From contig NW_001865040.1 in NCBI RefSeq assembly GCF_000002865.3, positions 2,200,715 through 2,221,861 of the forward strand: DNA of 21,147 nt. Reading direction: 5' to 3'. The DNA comes from Monosiga brevicollis MX1 (lineage: Eukaryota > Opisthokonta > Choanoflagellata > Craspedida > Salpingoecidae). A model generated the notes under the pieces. It was not told where the DNA came from and did not search any database. It saw only the letters and a list, made by a program, of their open reading frames with translations. Positions 1 through 10,000 of the stretch are shown here, piece by piece. Numbering within the stretch: the stretch's first letter is position 1; each line of letters begins with the position of its first letter. Both the position numbers and the translations under genes were made by a program.

Positions 1-618
1 GCAAGGACAACGACGCTGGCGTCGTACTGTCCCAGGTACGAGACAGCGCTCTTGTACGGCGAGGCCCAACGTCCTGCAAAGAGCCAAATTCCAGTCAGCG
101 GGACAGATAGGGTCAATGAGAGTCCGTTGCACCCACCCAAAGTCATGGGGAAGCCAAACATGCGCTGCGCGTACCGCCAAATTGTGGAAGTTGTGCAATC
201 AGGTCATCAAAGCTTGACATATCGTAGGTGGGGGTCTAAAGTAGCGGACCAGCGCGGCAGTCGTGAGCGAGTATCACCCTGATCATCATCTCATCATCGC
301 CAATTGTAAAAAAAAAAAGGCACGCCAAGGCGCGGCGTGGCGTTCAGGTGCAAGGGGGTGACTTACTTGAAGGAGGTTGTTCGTGGCGTGAATGGCGCAG
401 CACATTCGCTTCTGGCGTTCCAAGTACAAGCCATCAGGTGCAAGCCGACGAAGCGCCTCGGCGTGGCTCGCCTCAGCCCCAGAGTCGGCCATGGACGCGG
501 GACCATGCCATTCCGCTACCGGCTCGGCATCATGCTGAACTTGGCCCTGTTGATCCTGTATTGCCCTCCCCGCTTCAACCGAGGCGCCTTGCGCTCCACC
601 GGATGCCGTTTCCGCCAT
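1..618 (-). CDS. Josephin-domain deubiquitinase, 5' part (runs off the left edge)
   Basis: Exons read on the minus strand are 618-367, 235-175 and 73-1 (continuing outside). The introns 366-236 (GTAAGT...TTTAG) and 174-74 (GTACGC...TTTGCAG) keep the frame at phases 0 and 1. The Josephin active-site block falls at residues 66-84 (LERQKRMCCAIHATNNLLQ). It matches the family pattern ERQ...CA(I/L)HALNN(L/V)(L/F)Q, so the likely catalytic Cys is residue 74. Exons 2-3 give a short helical segment (SSFDDLIAQLP) and then SPYKSAVSYLGQYDASVVVL, which fits the NPHKSMLGNGNYDVNVI-type stretch of JOSD1/2. The catalytic His and Asn/Asp lie outside the window. The family consists of cysteine proteases that cleave ubiquitin chains. 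The short form resembles JOSD1/2 more than ataxin-3, but the C-terminus (UIM motifs or not) cannot be seen. The frame is open upstream of the chosen ATG through low-complexity DNA, so a longer N-terminus is possible but unlikely. Confidence 0.78.
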
Positions 619-1516
619 CGCCACCCCGGATGCGTCCAAAAAGTGAGAGCGGTCTGAGTCAGTCTCGCTCTCTCTGTGTCTTGCTCTGTCCCTCTGTGTC
701 TCTGTCTCTCGCTCTGACTCTCTGACTCTCTGTCTCTCTGTTTCTCGTCTCTCTCTCTGTGTCTCTGATGTCTCTGTCTCTCGCTTACTTTGACTCGGTG
801 CACACGCAACCTCGGGTATTTTCAATACAACACCTCTTTTTTAGATTACAAAATTCAAGGGGTAGTGAGAACTCCCTAAAGTAAGATCATTATCAATGCA
901 TGTATGCAAACCGCGCGACAAGGTCGCGGACACAAACCTGCATTCCGCGCGCGACGACCGACTCCTGGTGACTGTCCTCCTCCTGTTGTTGATCCTGCAA
1001 GGCAAGGCTGGCTTTGGTTATATGTATAGCATCGTCCTTGAGTGTTTGAAGTCTGGACGTCTTTACTCAAACAAGCCCACTAGCGCGCGTGCGCTTGCGC
1101 TTCATGAGACCTCTGTCACCTTGCCACACCGGCTCGCTGACACACGTTGCTGGATGATTTGTTGGGGTATCCACATTTCTTCCCGTCAACAGAGGCTTGC
1201 TCGTGCGGTTCGCGCCCGCTCGCCCCACAGACATTTCTCGGCTTGCCCCTTTTGGCATCAACAGTCCCTGCCTGACCTTTGAAGCATAAAAACACGCTTC
1301 ACAACGCAGCCGCAGCCCAGACCAGACACATCAGTCTCCAGTGCCCCGCGGCCCCGCTGCCACAACCTATTTTTTTCCCTTCCGCCGCCACCACCATCCA
1401 TATTCACGTTTGCTTAGCCACCCGAGTAGCCGTGAGCACCGCAAGCCCTCCGCGCGGCGTTGTTCAACAGAGCTCGCACCGTGCGTCACAAGACAATACC
1501 CGCACCCACCGGCACG
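619..1516. other. Divergent intergenic region between the Josephin and MH2 genes
   Basis: This 898-bp stretch separates two genes transcribed away from each other, so it should hold both promoters and 5' leaders. Positions 656-785 are an impure TCTCTG/TCTCTGTG microsatellite, lying in the 5' leader of the Josephin gene. The remainder shows no convincing coding exon. A 128-codon plus-strand frame at 896-1282 has no recognisable domain. I see no tRNA or clear TATA element. Confidence 0.6.
656..785. repeat. CT-rich (TCTCTG)n microsatellite
   Basis: Imperfect tandem TCTCTG, TCTCTGTG and CTCTGACT units run through this stretch. It reads as Arg/Glu/Ser/Thr-rich low-complexity peptide on the minus strand. 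That explains the spurious N-terminal extension in front of the Josephin start codon. Confidence 0.9.
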
Positions 1517-3605
1517 ATGGCCACCGCCGATCTTGCTGGGCCCACCCCTCCCGTGCACCAGGACCCCGACTTTAAATCGATCAGCGATGACGAGGAGGAG
1601 GGGCCGGCGGCCATGGCCCAGCACCTGCGCACACGCCGCCGCCTGGACATGCGCACCTCGTCCACGGGTGGTCTCTCTGAGGCCTCCTCTCTCCCCTCCA
1701 GCCCCGATGCCGACGAGCACGGAGAGAATCAAGAACACGAACATACCCAGGACGATGAGTGCTCCACTCAAACGAACCTTGAAGAGACACCAGCCAATTC
1801 TACGCTGGGCATGGTGGTGCCATGTCCTGGTGACGTGAGCATTGGCCCACCAAACGAAGACGAACTGCCCACGTTTCAAGACATGTGGGTTATCCCCGGC
1901 TTTCAGCGCCTGCTTTGCAAGAGTGTCCACGCACAACCGCGCCGTGCCCATCGGGATTCCGACTTTAACGAGAATGGTGTGTCCCCCCTGCTCCCCTTCT
2001 CCTACCGCGTCCCCGTCTTGCGTTGTATCCCGTCGCCCTCTGCCTCTGAATTACCCTTTTCAAGCGCTCATCCCCACTTTGCCTTGCTTGGCCTCTTGCA
2101 TCTGGGTGGCTCGGCTGTCCGGCTGAAACAACAGCCAGCTCTGTCGGAGGGGACTCGCCCCGTCCATCGCTTGACGGGGCTGCTGCCCCTGGAACGCGGC
2201 GACGCGCCAATAGTGGCGCCTCCTCGATTGTCTCTGCCCTCTCATTCCGATCCGCAGACACGACCTCCCGTGGTTCCCTCAGTGAGGGCAGCGTCCGCAA
2301 ACCACGCAACACCCTACTGCGCCGCCTCTCCTGGAAGCGCACGAAGAGCAACTACAATATGAAGGAAGCCCTCAAGCAGAGCGAAGCCTGTGGTTCAGCC
2401 AGCGACAGCGACTCCACCATCAAGCCCGTCACTAAGAACGACAAGCCTAAGCGTCGCAAATCGTTCCTGCGCCGTAAAAAGGGCCTTGATGCCAACACAG
2501 CCGTCGAGAGTGCCGCTAAAAAGTTTGAGGAAGAAACCACGACCTCACGCCGCCGCCACCTCTCCGGCTCGGACGAGGCCGAGGTGACAGGCCTCTCTCT
2601 CATCACATACATCAACTCGCTCAAAGAGCTCGAAAGCATGAAAGCTCAGTGTTTCGCCGACGACTGCGATGAGCAATTCACCTCCTTGGCCGAGCTGCAA
2701 GAGCACATGCTCACTCTCCACGTCCTGCCACGCATTCAGCAAGTCCCAGACTACGTGTACCTTTTCCACGAGGACCTTCCATTCTTCAACCAGCGAGACG
2801 TCGTGGCTAGCATCACCTATCATGAGCGCGATTCGCCCCTGGCCCAATTTTACCTCAACCAGCCCATCTTCAATATCTCTTGCTTTCGGCCAGGTATGTT
2901 TTCAATGGAGCCTGACCCCCCCTTCCCCACTCTTCTTTTACGTCCAACCGCTGCATGCTTGACACTCGTCAGCACTCATCACCTGACCCTTCATCCCTAA
3001 TCCGTGCCCCTAGTGGAGGACAACACCACCACAGTGAGTCTGTCCGACATTGACAATCCTTGCCGTGACAGTCGGACGGAGAAGATTCGCCGCTTCATTG
3101 GCAGCGGCCTTCAAGTCTCAATCCGACGCAAGTGCCTCTACGTGACGCGCCTATCGCGCAATCCCGTCTTTCTCAAGGTTCGAGACTGGTTTCGCTGACA
3201 CAAGAAAGAAACATGACCCCCGTCATCCCTCTCAACCTCAATGTTTTCTTCTCAGAACTATCAAAGCCCGTCAACAGTCTCAGACTCAATTCTGTTGCGT
3301 GAAAACGGGGAGCTTCCCGACGGCGCCGAAGTCTGCCTCTTCGACTACCAAGTGTTCTCCAAAGAGATTGCTCGCATGCCTGCCGAGCTGGCCCTCAAGA
3401 TGGCGACGGTCTCTCTCGCCTTTGTAAGTGACTTGCCTTTAAGGGCAACCTCCTCCCCGTACATTGTCCTTTCTCATCACGCAATCCTGTTTAGGTGCGA
3501 ACGGGTGAGTTTGACGACAAAATTCCTTGCTGGATCCGCATTCGAATGGGAGATGCCTTGCGCATGTGGGAAACCTTGACCCATTCAACCCAAGATCACG
3601 CGTAA
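1517..3605 (+). CDS. C2H2 zinc finger plus SMAD-type MH2 domain protein (553 aa)
   Basis: Exons are 1517-1976, 2135-2893, 3014-3177, 3256-3423 and 3495-3605. Phases (1,1,0,0) agree and the total is 1,662 nt. The start ATG is the first in frame (CACGATGG context). Residues 1-320 are acidic, then Ser/Arg/Lys-rich and probably disordered. A canonical C2H2 finger lies at Cys326, Cys331, His344 and His349 (C-X4-C-X12-H-X4-H, with the usual Phe and Leu). An MH2 domain spans about 376-545. VASITYHE matches WCSI.Y.E; RRFIGSGLQVSI matches RRHIGKGV.L; LYVTRLSRNPVFLKNY matches V...CLSD.A.FVQS; CLFDYQVFSKEI matches the K(I/V)F(N/D).Q.F strand; PCWIRIRMGDALRMWETL matches TPCWIEIHL...L..LD.VL. In animals MH2 binds phosphorylated receptors and forms SMAD trimers in TGF-beta signalling. 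Here no MH1 DNA-binding domain is visible and the tail ends STQDHA, not SSXS. The GWG of the L3 loop is absent. The donor of exon 3 (GTTCGA) is weak, and the first intron is the least certain. Confidence 0.82.
2641..2712 (+). other. C2H2 zinc-finger coding segment of the MH2 gene
   Basis: The spacing C-X4-C-X12-H-X4-H and the inner residues (C-X3-F-X5-L-X2-H) are those of a classical single C2H2 finger. It lies about 30 residues before the MH2 fold, in the position where SMADs carry a proline-rich linker. It could bind nucleic acid in place of the missing MH1 domain, or protein; this role is inference. Confidence 0.75.
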
Positions 3606-4055
3606 AAAGCGCTGGATCAGCTATATAAGATGGTTTCGATGTGCATGTGCTCGCAAGCGCCAACATTGCTTCGTGTGTTTCCATCATCCTGCCGTCCATG
3701 TTGTTTGAATCGTTGATTTTGTGCAGCACCATGGTGCTCGGTGCATTCGTCGTGATATCAAAATCATTCTTTGAGTTAACCCTCCCCGGTCGCTGTCTCG
3801 TTCTCGTTACACCTGCACAAGTGCGTTCATGCTCGAATGCCACCGATTGCGGCCCTTATGCCAGTTCTTGATTGTATTCGTGCATACTGGCCTGCTTCGG
3901 TACGCTTCTGCCGTCTGGGCGCCTGCATCTTGTATATACTGTACATGTCATAATGAAGCCTCGTCAATTTTACTATCCGAGCCAATTGATTAATGGATTT
4001 TCCATGCCTACACACTGCTCACACCGCCAGACGCTCAAGCAAATAACGACATGCA
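3606..4055. other. Convergent intergenic region and 3' UTRs
   Basis: Stop codons of the MH2 gene (+) and the laminin-like gene (-) face each other across 450 bp. No AATAAA signal is obvious on either strand. A TGTATATA octamer at 3931-3938 on the plus strand fits the Pumilio-family site UGUANAUA; it would lie in the MH2 gene's 3' UTR if that extends about 330 nt. No coding exon is supported here. Confidence 0.5.
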
Positions 4056-7000
4056 TTAGTGACTGAGCTCCAGGCTCAGAGAGACTAGGTTGGTCGCGAC
4101 CACATCTTCAGCTCGTTCGAGAAGAACGCAATGTGGCATCCCTGACCCTGGGGGCAGGTAGTGGAAAATCGCGGCGCACAAGCCGTGGTGAGTGCAGGCC
4201 TGGGTACACTCTTCTACGGTGCGACCGTCGCGCAACACGTCCAACTGAGCGTCTGTCTGAAAGGCATTGCCAAAGCGCAAGGATTCCCCAAGGGGCTGAG
4301 ACCCCGAGGCGCGGAGTAAAGTGCCCGACGGTGTCCAGCGTGGATCAAAGTCAAACTGTGCTCGGCATTGCAATGAGGTGGAGTGCGAGCTTGTCGCTAC
4401 GCCCGCCTCACCCACGTCCGCGAGAAGCTTACAGCGGGCTCGTGCGCCTACGAGCCAAAAGAAGGCTCCGGTGCATGAATTTCGACGTAAGCAGGCTGCT
4501 TCGCAGCCGGATTGGTCCAAGTCGTACAACTCCTCCAAGAGCGCTGTCGCTACAAAAGCCGTGGCAAAGCGCCGTGGCGTGTGGGAAACGTTGGTCAGGC
4601 CAGGAACCGTCAAGACACCCTGATGTGCCACCTCGCACCCACGCCACGTTTTTCGAGTCAAAGATAGTGAGTTTGACTCTGTTGAGACCCCATCGGGTGT
4701 TCCAAGATCAGAGAGGAGATGGCATCGTGTTTCTCCAGCTTTTGTGAGCCAGAAGAATGCACCGCGGCAAATGGCCGATGTCTCGCAGGCTGCACAGCAT
4801 GCCTCGAGCGACACCTGTTTGAGTTCAGCCTCGTACTTCTCTGGAGTGAAGGCGGTCGAGAAGCGCCGCCGGTCGGTTTCGCTGTCAAAAGTGATGCTAA
4901 AGCCGGGAAGGCTAGGCGCCGTTGGTGCCGCTGTCTCTGACGTTGTTCCAGGAGTTGCCATGTTGTCAGTCGTTGTGAACGAGCTTGAAGTTATGGAGGC
5001 CATTGGCTCCGAACGCGAGCTGCTGGAGGTGGAGGTGGAGGAGGTGGACGTGGAGGTGGACGTGAAGGTAGAAGTAGAGGTCGAGGTCGAGGTAGCGGTC
5101 GAAGTAGCGGTAGAGTTCAAAGGCAGCGGCTGCGTCGCGGTGGCGGTGAGACACTCGAAAACATAAGCCGGTCGCTCCACATGCGGGGAAAACAACGCAA
5201 CAGTGCTTGAGCTGAGCAAATAAGCGCGAATGCTCGAGCCCGCTGCCATGGTAAATTGCACCCGAGTTCGTGGCCCCGGTAGAGTGCCCCCGTACACCCA
5301 GGAGCTCGAGCCATTGTCAGCATGACCCGGCAGCAACAAGGGGCTTGCCATATGGAGCAGGTTTGAGCCGGCCACATGCAACGACAGTTCTGCCGCCAAG
5401 CCACCATCCCAGGATCGTGTTTCGATGACGAGTGCGACAGAGCAAGTTGTTGGCGTTCGGTTGTGCTCCACCTGCCAGTTGACTGCCGCGACTATCGGCA
5501 GGCCCAAGTAGGCCTGAGCCCACAACCGCGTGTCGGGCTGATTCAAGGCGCCATCGCCGTTGAAGTCCAGGCTTGCGGCATTAAACAGCTTATTCAGCTG
5601 CTGCAACCCGCTGAGGTGCGTTGTTGGCAAGACCATTTGTTGCAGGGGCGTGCTCCGAAACACGAGAGCTGCCAGGTCCCGTAGATCTAACTCACAGTCT
5701 CCGTTGGCATCACCCCAAACGTCTACGGGGCAGCTGGCAGCCGCGGCACCGTTGCATTCATTGCGAGTAATAATGTCATAAGGTGTGCATGATACGTCTC
5801 GCGGACGTCGCGCCAAAGTGGCGGCCTCAAGCTGCAGGCTACTGTTAAGGACATTTGTATACGTGCGGCTCAACAGGCCGGGCCCCACGAGCTCCAAAAC
5901 CTCGGCATGAAGGGCTGCGTGAGCAGCCGCGTCAAGTTCCACCCACGCCATCTCCAGAACTGTGCCTGCATCGGCCACAATGACTACAACCTCTAGCTCG
6001 CAGTCGCGAAGTGCAAACTCCAACCAGGCTCCAGCCTGGCCAACGCGTGCACTCGCATTGGCCAGTGCCTCACATGAAGCGGACAGAACAAAACGCAGTA
6101 TCGTGCCAGCGCTCAGCTCTTCATCCATGTAGAGCCACAGTGGAACCGTCACTCTATTGGTTGTCATGTCGTTTGTCGATCCAATCCACAGCCCACGCTG
6201 CGGCGGCGCGCCGAGAGCTATTGAGAAAGATCCATTCGAGAAAAAGAGGGAAAAAAAAAAAAAAAAAAAAAAAAAAGTCCAAGGCCCGCGTTAGAGTGTC
6301 AACGTTGCCTTCCTCATACATGCCAGAGGGCCAGAAAGAGAAATCGAGAAAGCTCGCCATGCACCACGGGTAGGCACACAATACAGGGCACAAACAAAAC
6401 CAACCTGGGACTTGCACGCTTGCAAATGGACTGCCTCGAAATTGAATGTCCACTTGCACTGAGCCAGCACGGGGTGACATCACCTGGCAGTGGCCTGTCT
6501 CGGCATTGACACCAACGACTTCAGGTTCATGGCTGCGGAAGGACAAGAGCTGCGGCAGTAGGGCTGTGCCATCCCGCACAAAGAAGGTATGGGGTAAGAG
6601 GACCCCCTCAGCAAACAAGACGTGGTCAAAGACCACCTGCTGCGCTGGCGAAACACTGGCCCCATGAACGGCGACCACGGCCCGTGGGGAGCTGCTCACG
6701 CGGGTTTGCGCGATATTGCTCATGGAGACACCGAGAAAATATGCAAACGACACTAAGCCTGGCGCCTCTGGCGTGACCACATGGCCACGATAGCCATAAG
6801 TGGGTTCATGTTGGAAGGACAACCGCGCTCGATTATCATAGGTGGTCATGCCCAGCTCGCCGGCTGCAATTCCTCCAAAGGCCAATGCTAGACGTTCAAG
6901 CGATGGCCAGCAAAGTCATGCAAGGGAAAAGGGAAAGAAACAACCCATTTGTGAGACTGTTGAACAACAGGCCATAGCAGCAGATTCAATCTTTTTCGGG

Positions 7001-10000
7001 TGGCTGTGCGCCTACACACTTACCGTCAGTGGCGGGGCCGGGGCTGAGGGCCAGAGTCGACCCATTGCTGAGGTTGGCAACACAAAGCAACATGGCACTT
7101 TCATACACGCGGCGGCCGGTACGATCGACTCCCGCTGGTGCCAACGTGGTTGCTTCACTTTCTAGATGGGGGTCCGATTGCGTCGCAGGCCAGTGCACCA
7201 TGCGCAAGGACAGTCCAGTGCTGGCAACGACGTGCACCGTGTGTGACGCTCGTAGTAAAGGGGCGTCTGTGTGCACAAAATGGACAGTATGTTGGCCCGT
7301 GCTGACACCAGAAAAGCAGAGGGAGGTACCACTTCGGCGTAACGCCGAGGCATTGAATGCAATAGACACGAGCGCGCTCGCGTCTGACGCCGGACGTCCG
7401 CCATCGTAGAGCAACTGGACGCGAAAGCAACGGCTAATCGCGGTACCAAAGCTGACCAACAAGTCTCCCGGCACGGTGACAATTGAAGTAGAATCCATGG
7501 GGGCTTCCACCCCAGAGTCGAGGTCATATGCAATGACCTGTAGGGCGACTGCGCGAGCCGGAGCCACGGACAAGTTGACCGCATTGGTCGACGCCACAAT
7601 TCCGCCGCACGGCACTGGTTGCATCAATGCCACAGTCAGAGTGGCCGTTTGAGCCATTGCCACCGGCACCCGCGCCTCGATTGAAAGGTTCCGGGTGGCT
7701 AGGACCGCTAGAGCAGAGCTAGATACGGTTGTTTCCAGTTGATGCATTGAAAGAGGCACGATGGACCAATCTTGAAGCACCAGATAGGGTGCTAACGTGG
7801 CTGTGGTCTCGTTGTCTCGCAATACCGTGCTGTAGGGCGAGGGTGGTAGGGATGCTGAGAGATCCCACTGCTGTGCAGCTTCGCCCCGAGCGCTAAACGC
7901 AGCCTCGACGACGCTGGGAGTAATGAGGGCCATGTTCAAGCCCAAAATTGTGGCGGGAACGGGCAAGATGGACCGAGACACGACCGAAGTCCACAAGCTG
8001 TTTCCCTGACGGAGTGCCAATGTCAGATTACTTTGGACGGTCGCGGTCCACACATGGGGACCGCTGCGCCAAGCTGCGGCGTCAGGCAAGCAGTCGGCCA
8101 GTGAGCAGCGGTGCGTCACATCGACCATCATCCCGTCAACGTGTGCCAAGATGCGCAAGCGTTGCGGAGCTCGTCGTGCACCGTTTGTACAGGTGTCATC
8201 TGACCGCCAGCCCCAGATGGGGCGACTGAACCCGCGATCAGGCACCAACGATACGTTCTGCGGTTGGTGCACGCGAACTTGGACGGTGACGTTGCGTCCG
8301 AAATCGCCCGTGGCCAAGCGCGTCGTTGCCGTCAGCTGCAAATCAAAGCTGTCACTGAGTGTGTCGGGCCAAAGCACTACCTCAGCGCAGCTCGCAGCTT
8401 GAACGGCTGCCGCAGGATGCGCCGTGCAAGTCATGGCCTCGGTCGACATGTTGGTGGTACGACCGTCTGTTGTCAGAGCCCGCAGTCGCAGGCTCAGGCG
8501 CCGAGGTTGGTGCTGCAGAGCACCGTCATTCAAGAGCGCGTAGTGGCTGGGCACGGGGATCAGCAATGAGGTCGCATCGGCAAGCTCGGTGTCCAAGACA
8601 CGAATGTTGCAGTTCGTTGAGGTACAGTACGATGAAAGAGGTGCCAGTGCCCCGCCCCCGTCACTAGCGGTCCACAGATGGAGGGCGAGTGGAAGAGGCA
8701 CACTGCTAGCTGCATCCATAGGTTTACTGACGGTCAATGCCACGCGCAAAAGGTCGAGGACATGGATAATCTGTCGTGTTATGGTGCTCGAAGCCGTGGC
8801 AGCCGTGGTCTGGCGCGCCGAGAAGACGACCCAACAATGCGTACTGTTTCGCACAAACCGGCTTGTTCCTGTCCAGCCAGTCGCCAGCTGTGCATCGCGG
8901 AGTTGGAGTACGCAGGGTACATCCAGCGCCCCACTGAGAGTGATGGGCCCGTGTGACCAAGCATGGGCTCCGATTTGCACGGCAACCACGTCACCAGCCC
9001 GTGCCGGCTGCAAAGGGGTGGTTAGAGAAAGCTGAGCTGCTTCTGACACGGGAAAACCCGGCTGCGTAACGTCGTGGCTGAGCCTGAGAGGTGGGCAGGC
9101 GATTTTCTGGCCTGAGAGCGTGTCGATCAAGTCAGGCGTCACAACGACCTCACGTCGATCTGGATGGCTCATGTTTGCCCAAGTTGAGGGATCGGCGCCA
9201 ACTGTGGCCGACAACGCGGCCGTCAGCTCCACTGGCGTGAGCTGGAAGACACAGAGGCCGTCATTGTCAAGGCGACATGTTTGCAGCTCCACGCCACCCA
9301 CTTGCATGGCCAGTGGACGCATGACGAGACTTGTCGCCGCTGGGTGATATGCATGGCCGATCAGGGTGATCTTGTCAACGGCACTGTGTGCAGCAACCAC
9401 CGGGGCCGCCCAATGGCAAGCCAGACGTAAATCGAGGGGAGCAAGTGACCCACTCAGCATCAGCTCCCGAATGACCGGCACATGACCTGTGGCCCGAATC
9501 GGCACAGGAAGAGTCAGCACATCACCCGCATGGCCACCGGGACTCGCAGGCATTAGATCCACCGACTCGACCTGAATGGCCCTTGAGTTGTTTGAAGCCA
9601 ACAACAGAGCCGCGCTCGGGCCTAGTTCGAGTTGGATATCAGGCCAAGAAGGCGGCTGGGCTTGTAGCAAGCGCTGGTGAGCCGCTGCCATGCGTGCAGC
9701 TAAGTTGGCCAGACGCTCGCTGGTCGTCGCCAAGCGAGTCTGCAAAGCGGCCGTCGCATTGAACGTCGGCACTACGTGCAGACGGCTTTCCAACTCGGAT
9801 GCCAGTGTTTTGCTGGTGTGCACGAGCTGTGAAGCGTCCACGGCGAGGCCGTCGGTGCCACGTGTCAAGTTGGCTAACAGAACAATGGGAGTGGATGTAT
9901 TCAAGGAAGTCCAAGCGCAGGACATATTCATCTGATCCGTGGCATTTTGGGCTGCTGTTGCTATGGCCGCAAAGCCAGCTGTAGTGCGAGACGTCAGTCG

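Noticed and set aside
286-825. Full 179-codon minus-strand frame taken as one protein
   Set aside because: Only codons from 618 to 367 are used. The upstream part translates the CT microsatellite, and the downstream part reads into an intron past a clear GTAAGT donor.
896-1282. 128-codon plus-strand frame with a hydrophobic LLVTVLLLLLIL stretch
   Set aside because: A possible signal-anchor peptide, but there is no continuation, no homology I recognise and its location is a divergent promoter region. Not supported as a gene.
1367-1951. 194-codon minus-strand frame over the first MH2-gene exon
   Set aside because: It overlaps the plus-strand exon antisense, is Arg/Gly-rich and lacks a domain. 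The plus frame joins in phase to the zinc-finger/MH2 exons.
4133-4747. 204-codon plus-strand frame opposite the PAN-like repeats
   Set aside because: It is antisense to a conserved cysteine-repeat region with a clean frame of 703 codons on the minus strand.
6251-6276. Poly-A/poly-T run as a retroposon tail
   Set aside because: It lies within an intron just before a 3' splice site, with no adjacent element body or target-site duplication; a polypyrimidine tract explains it.
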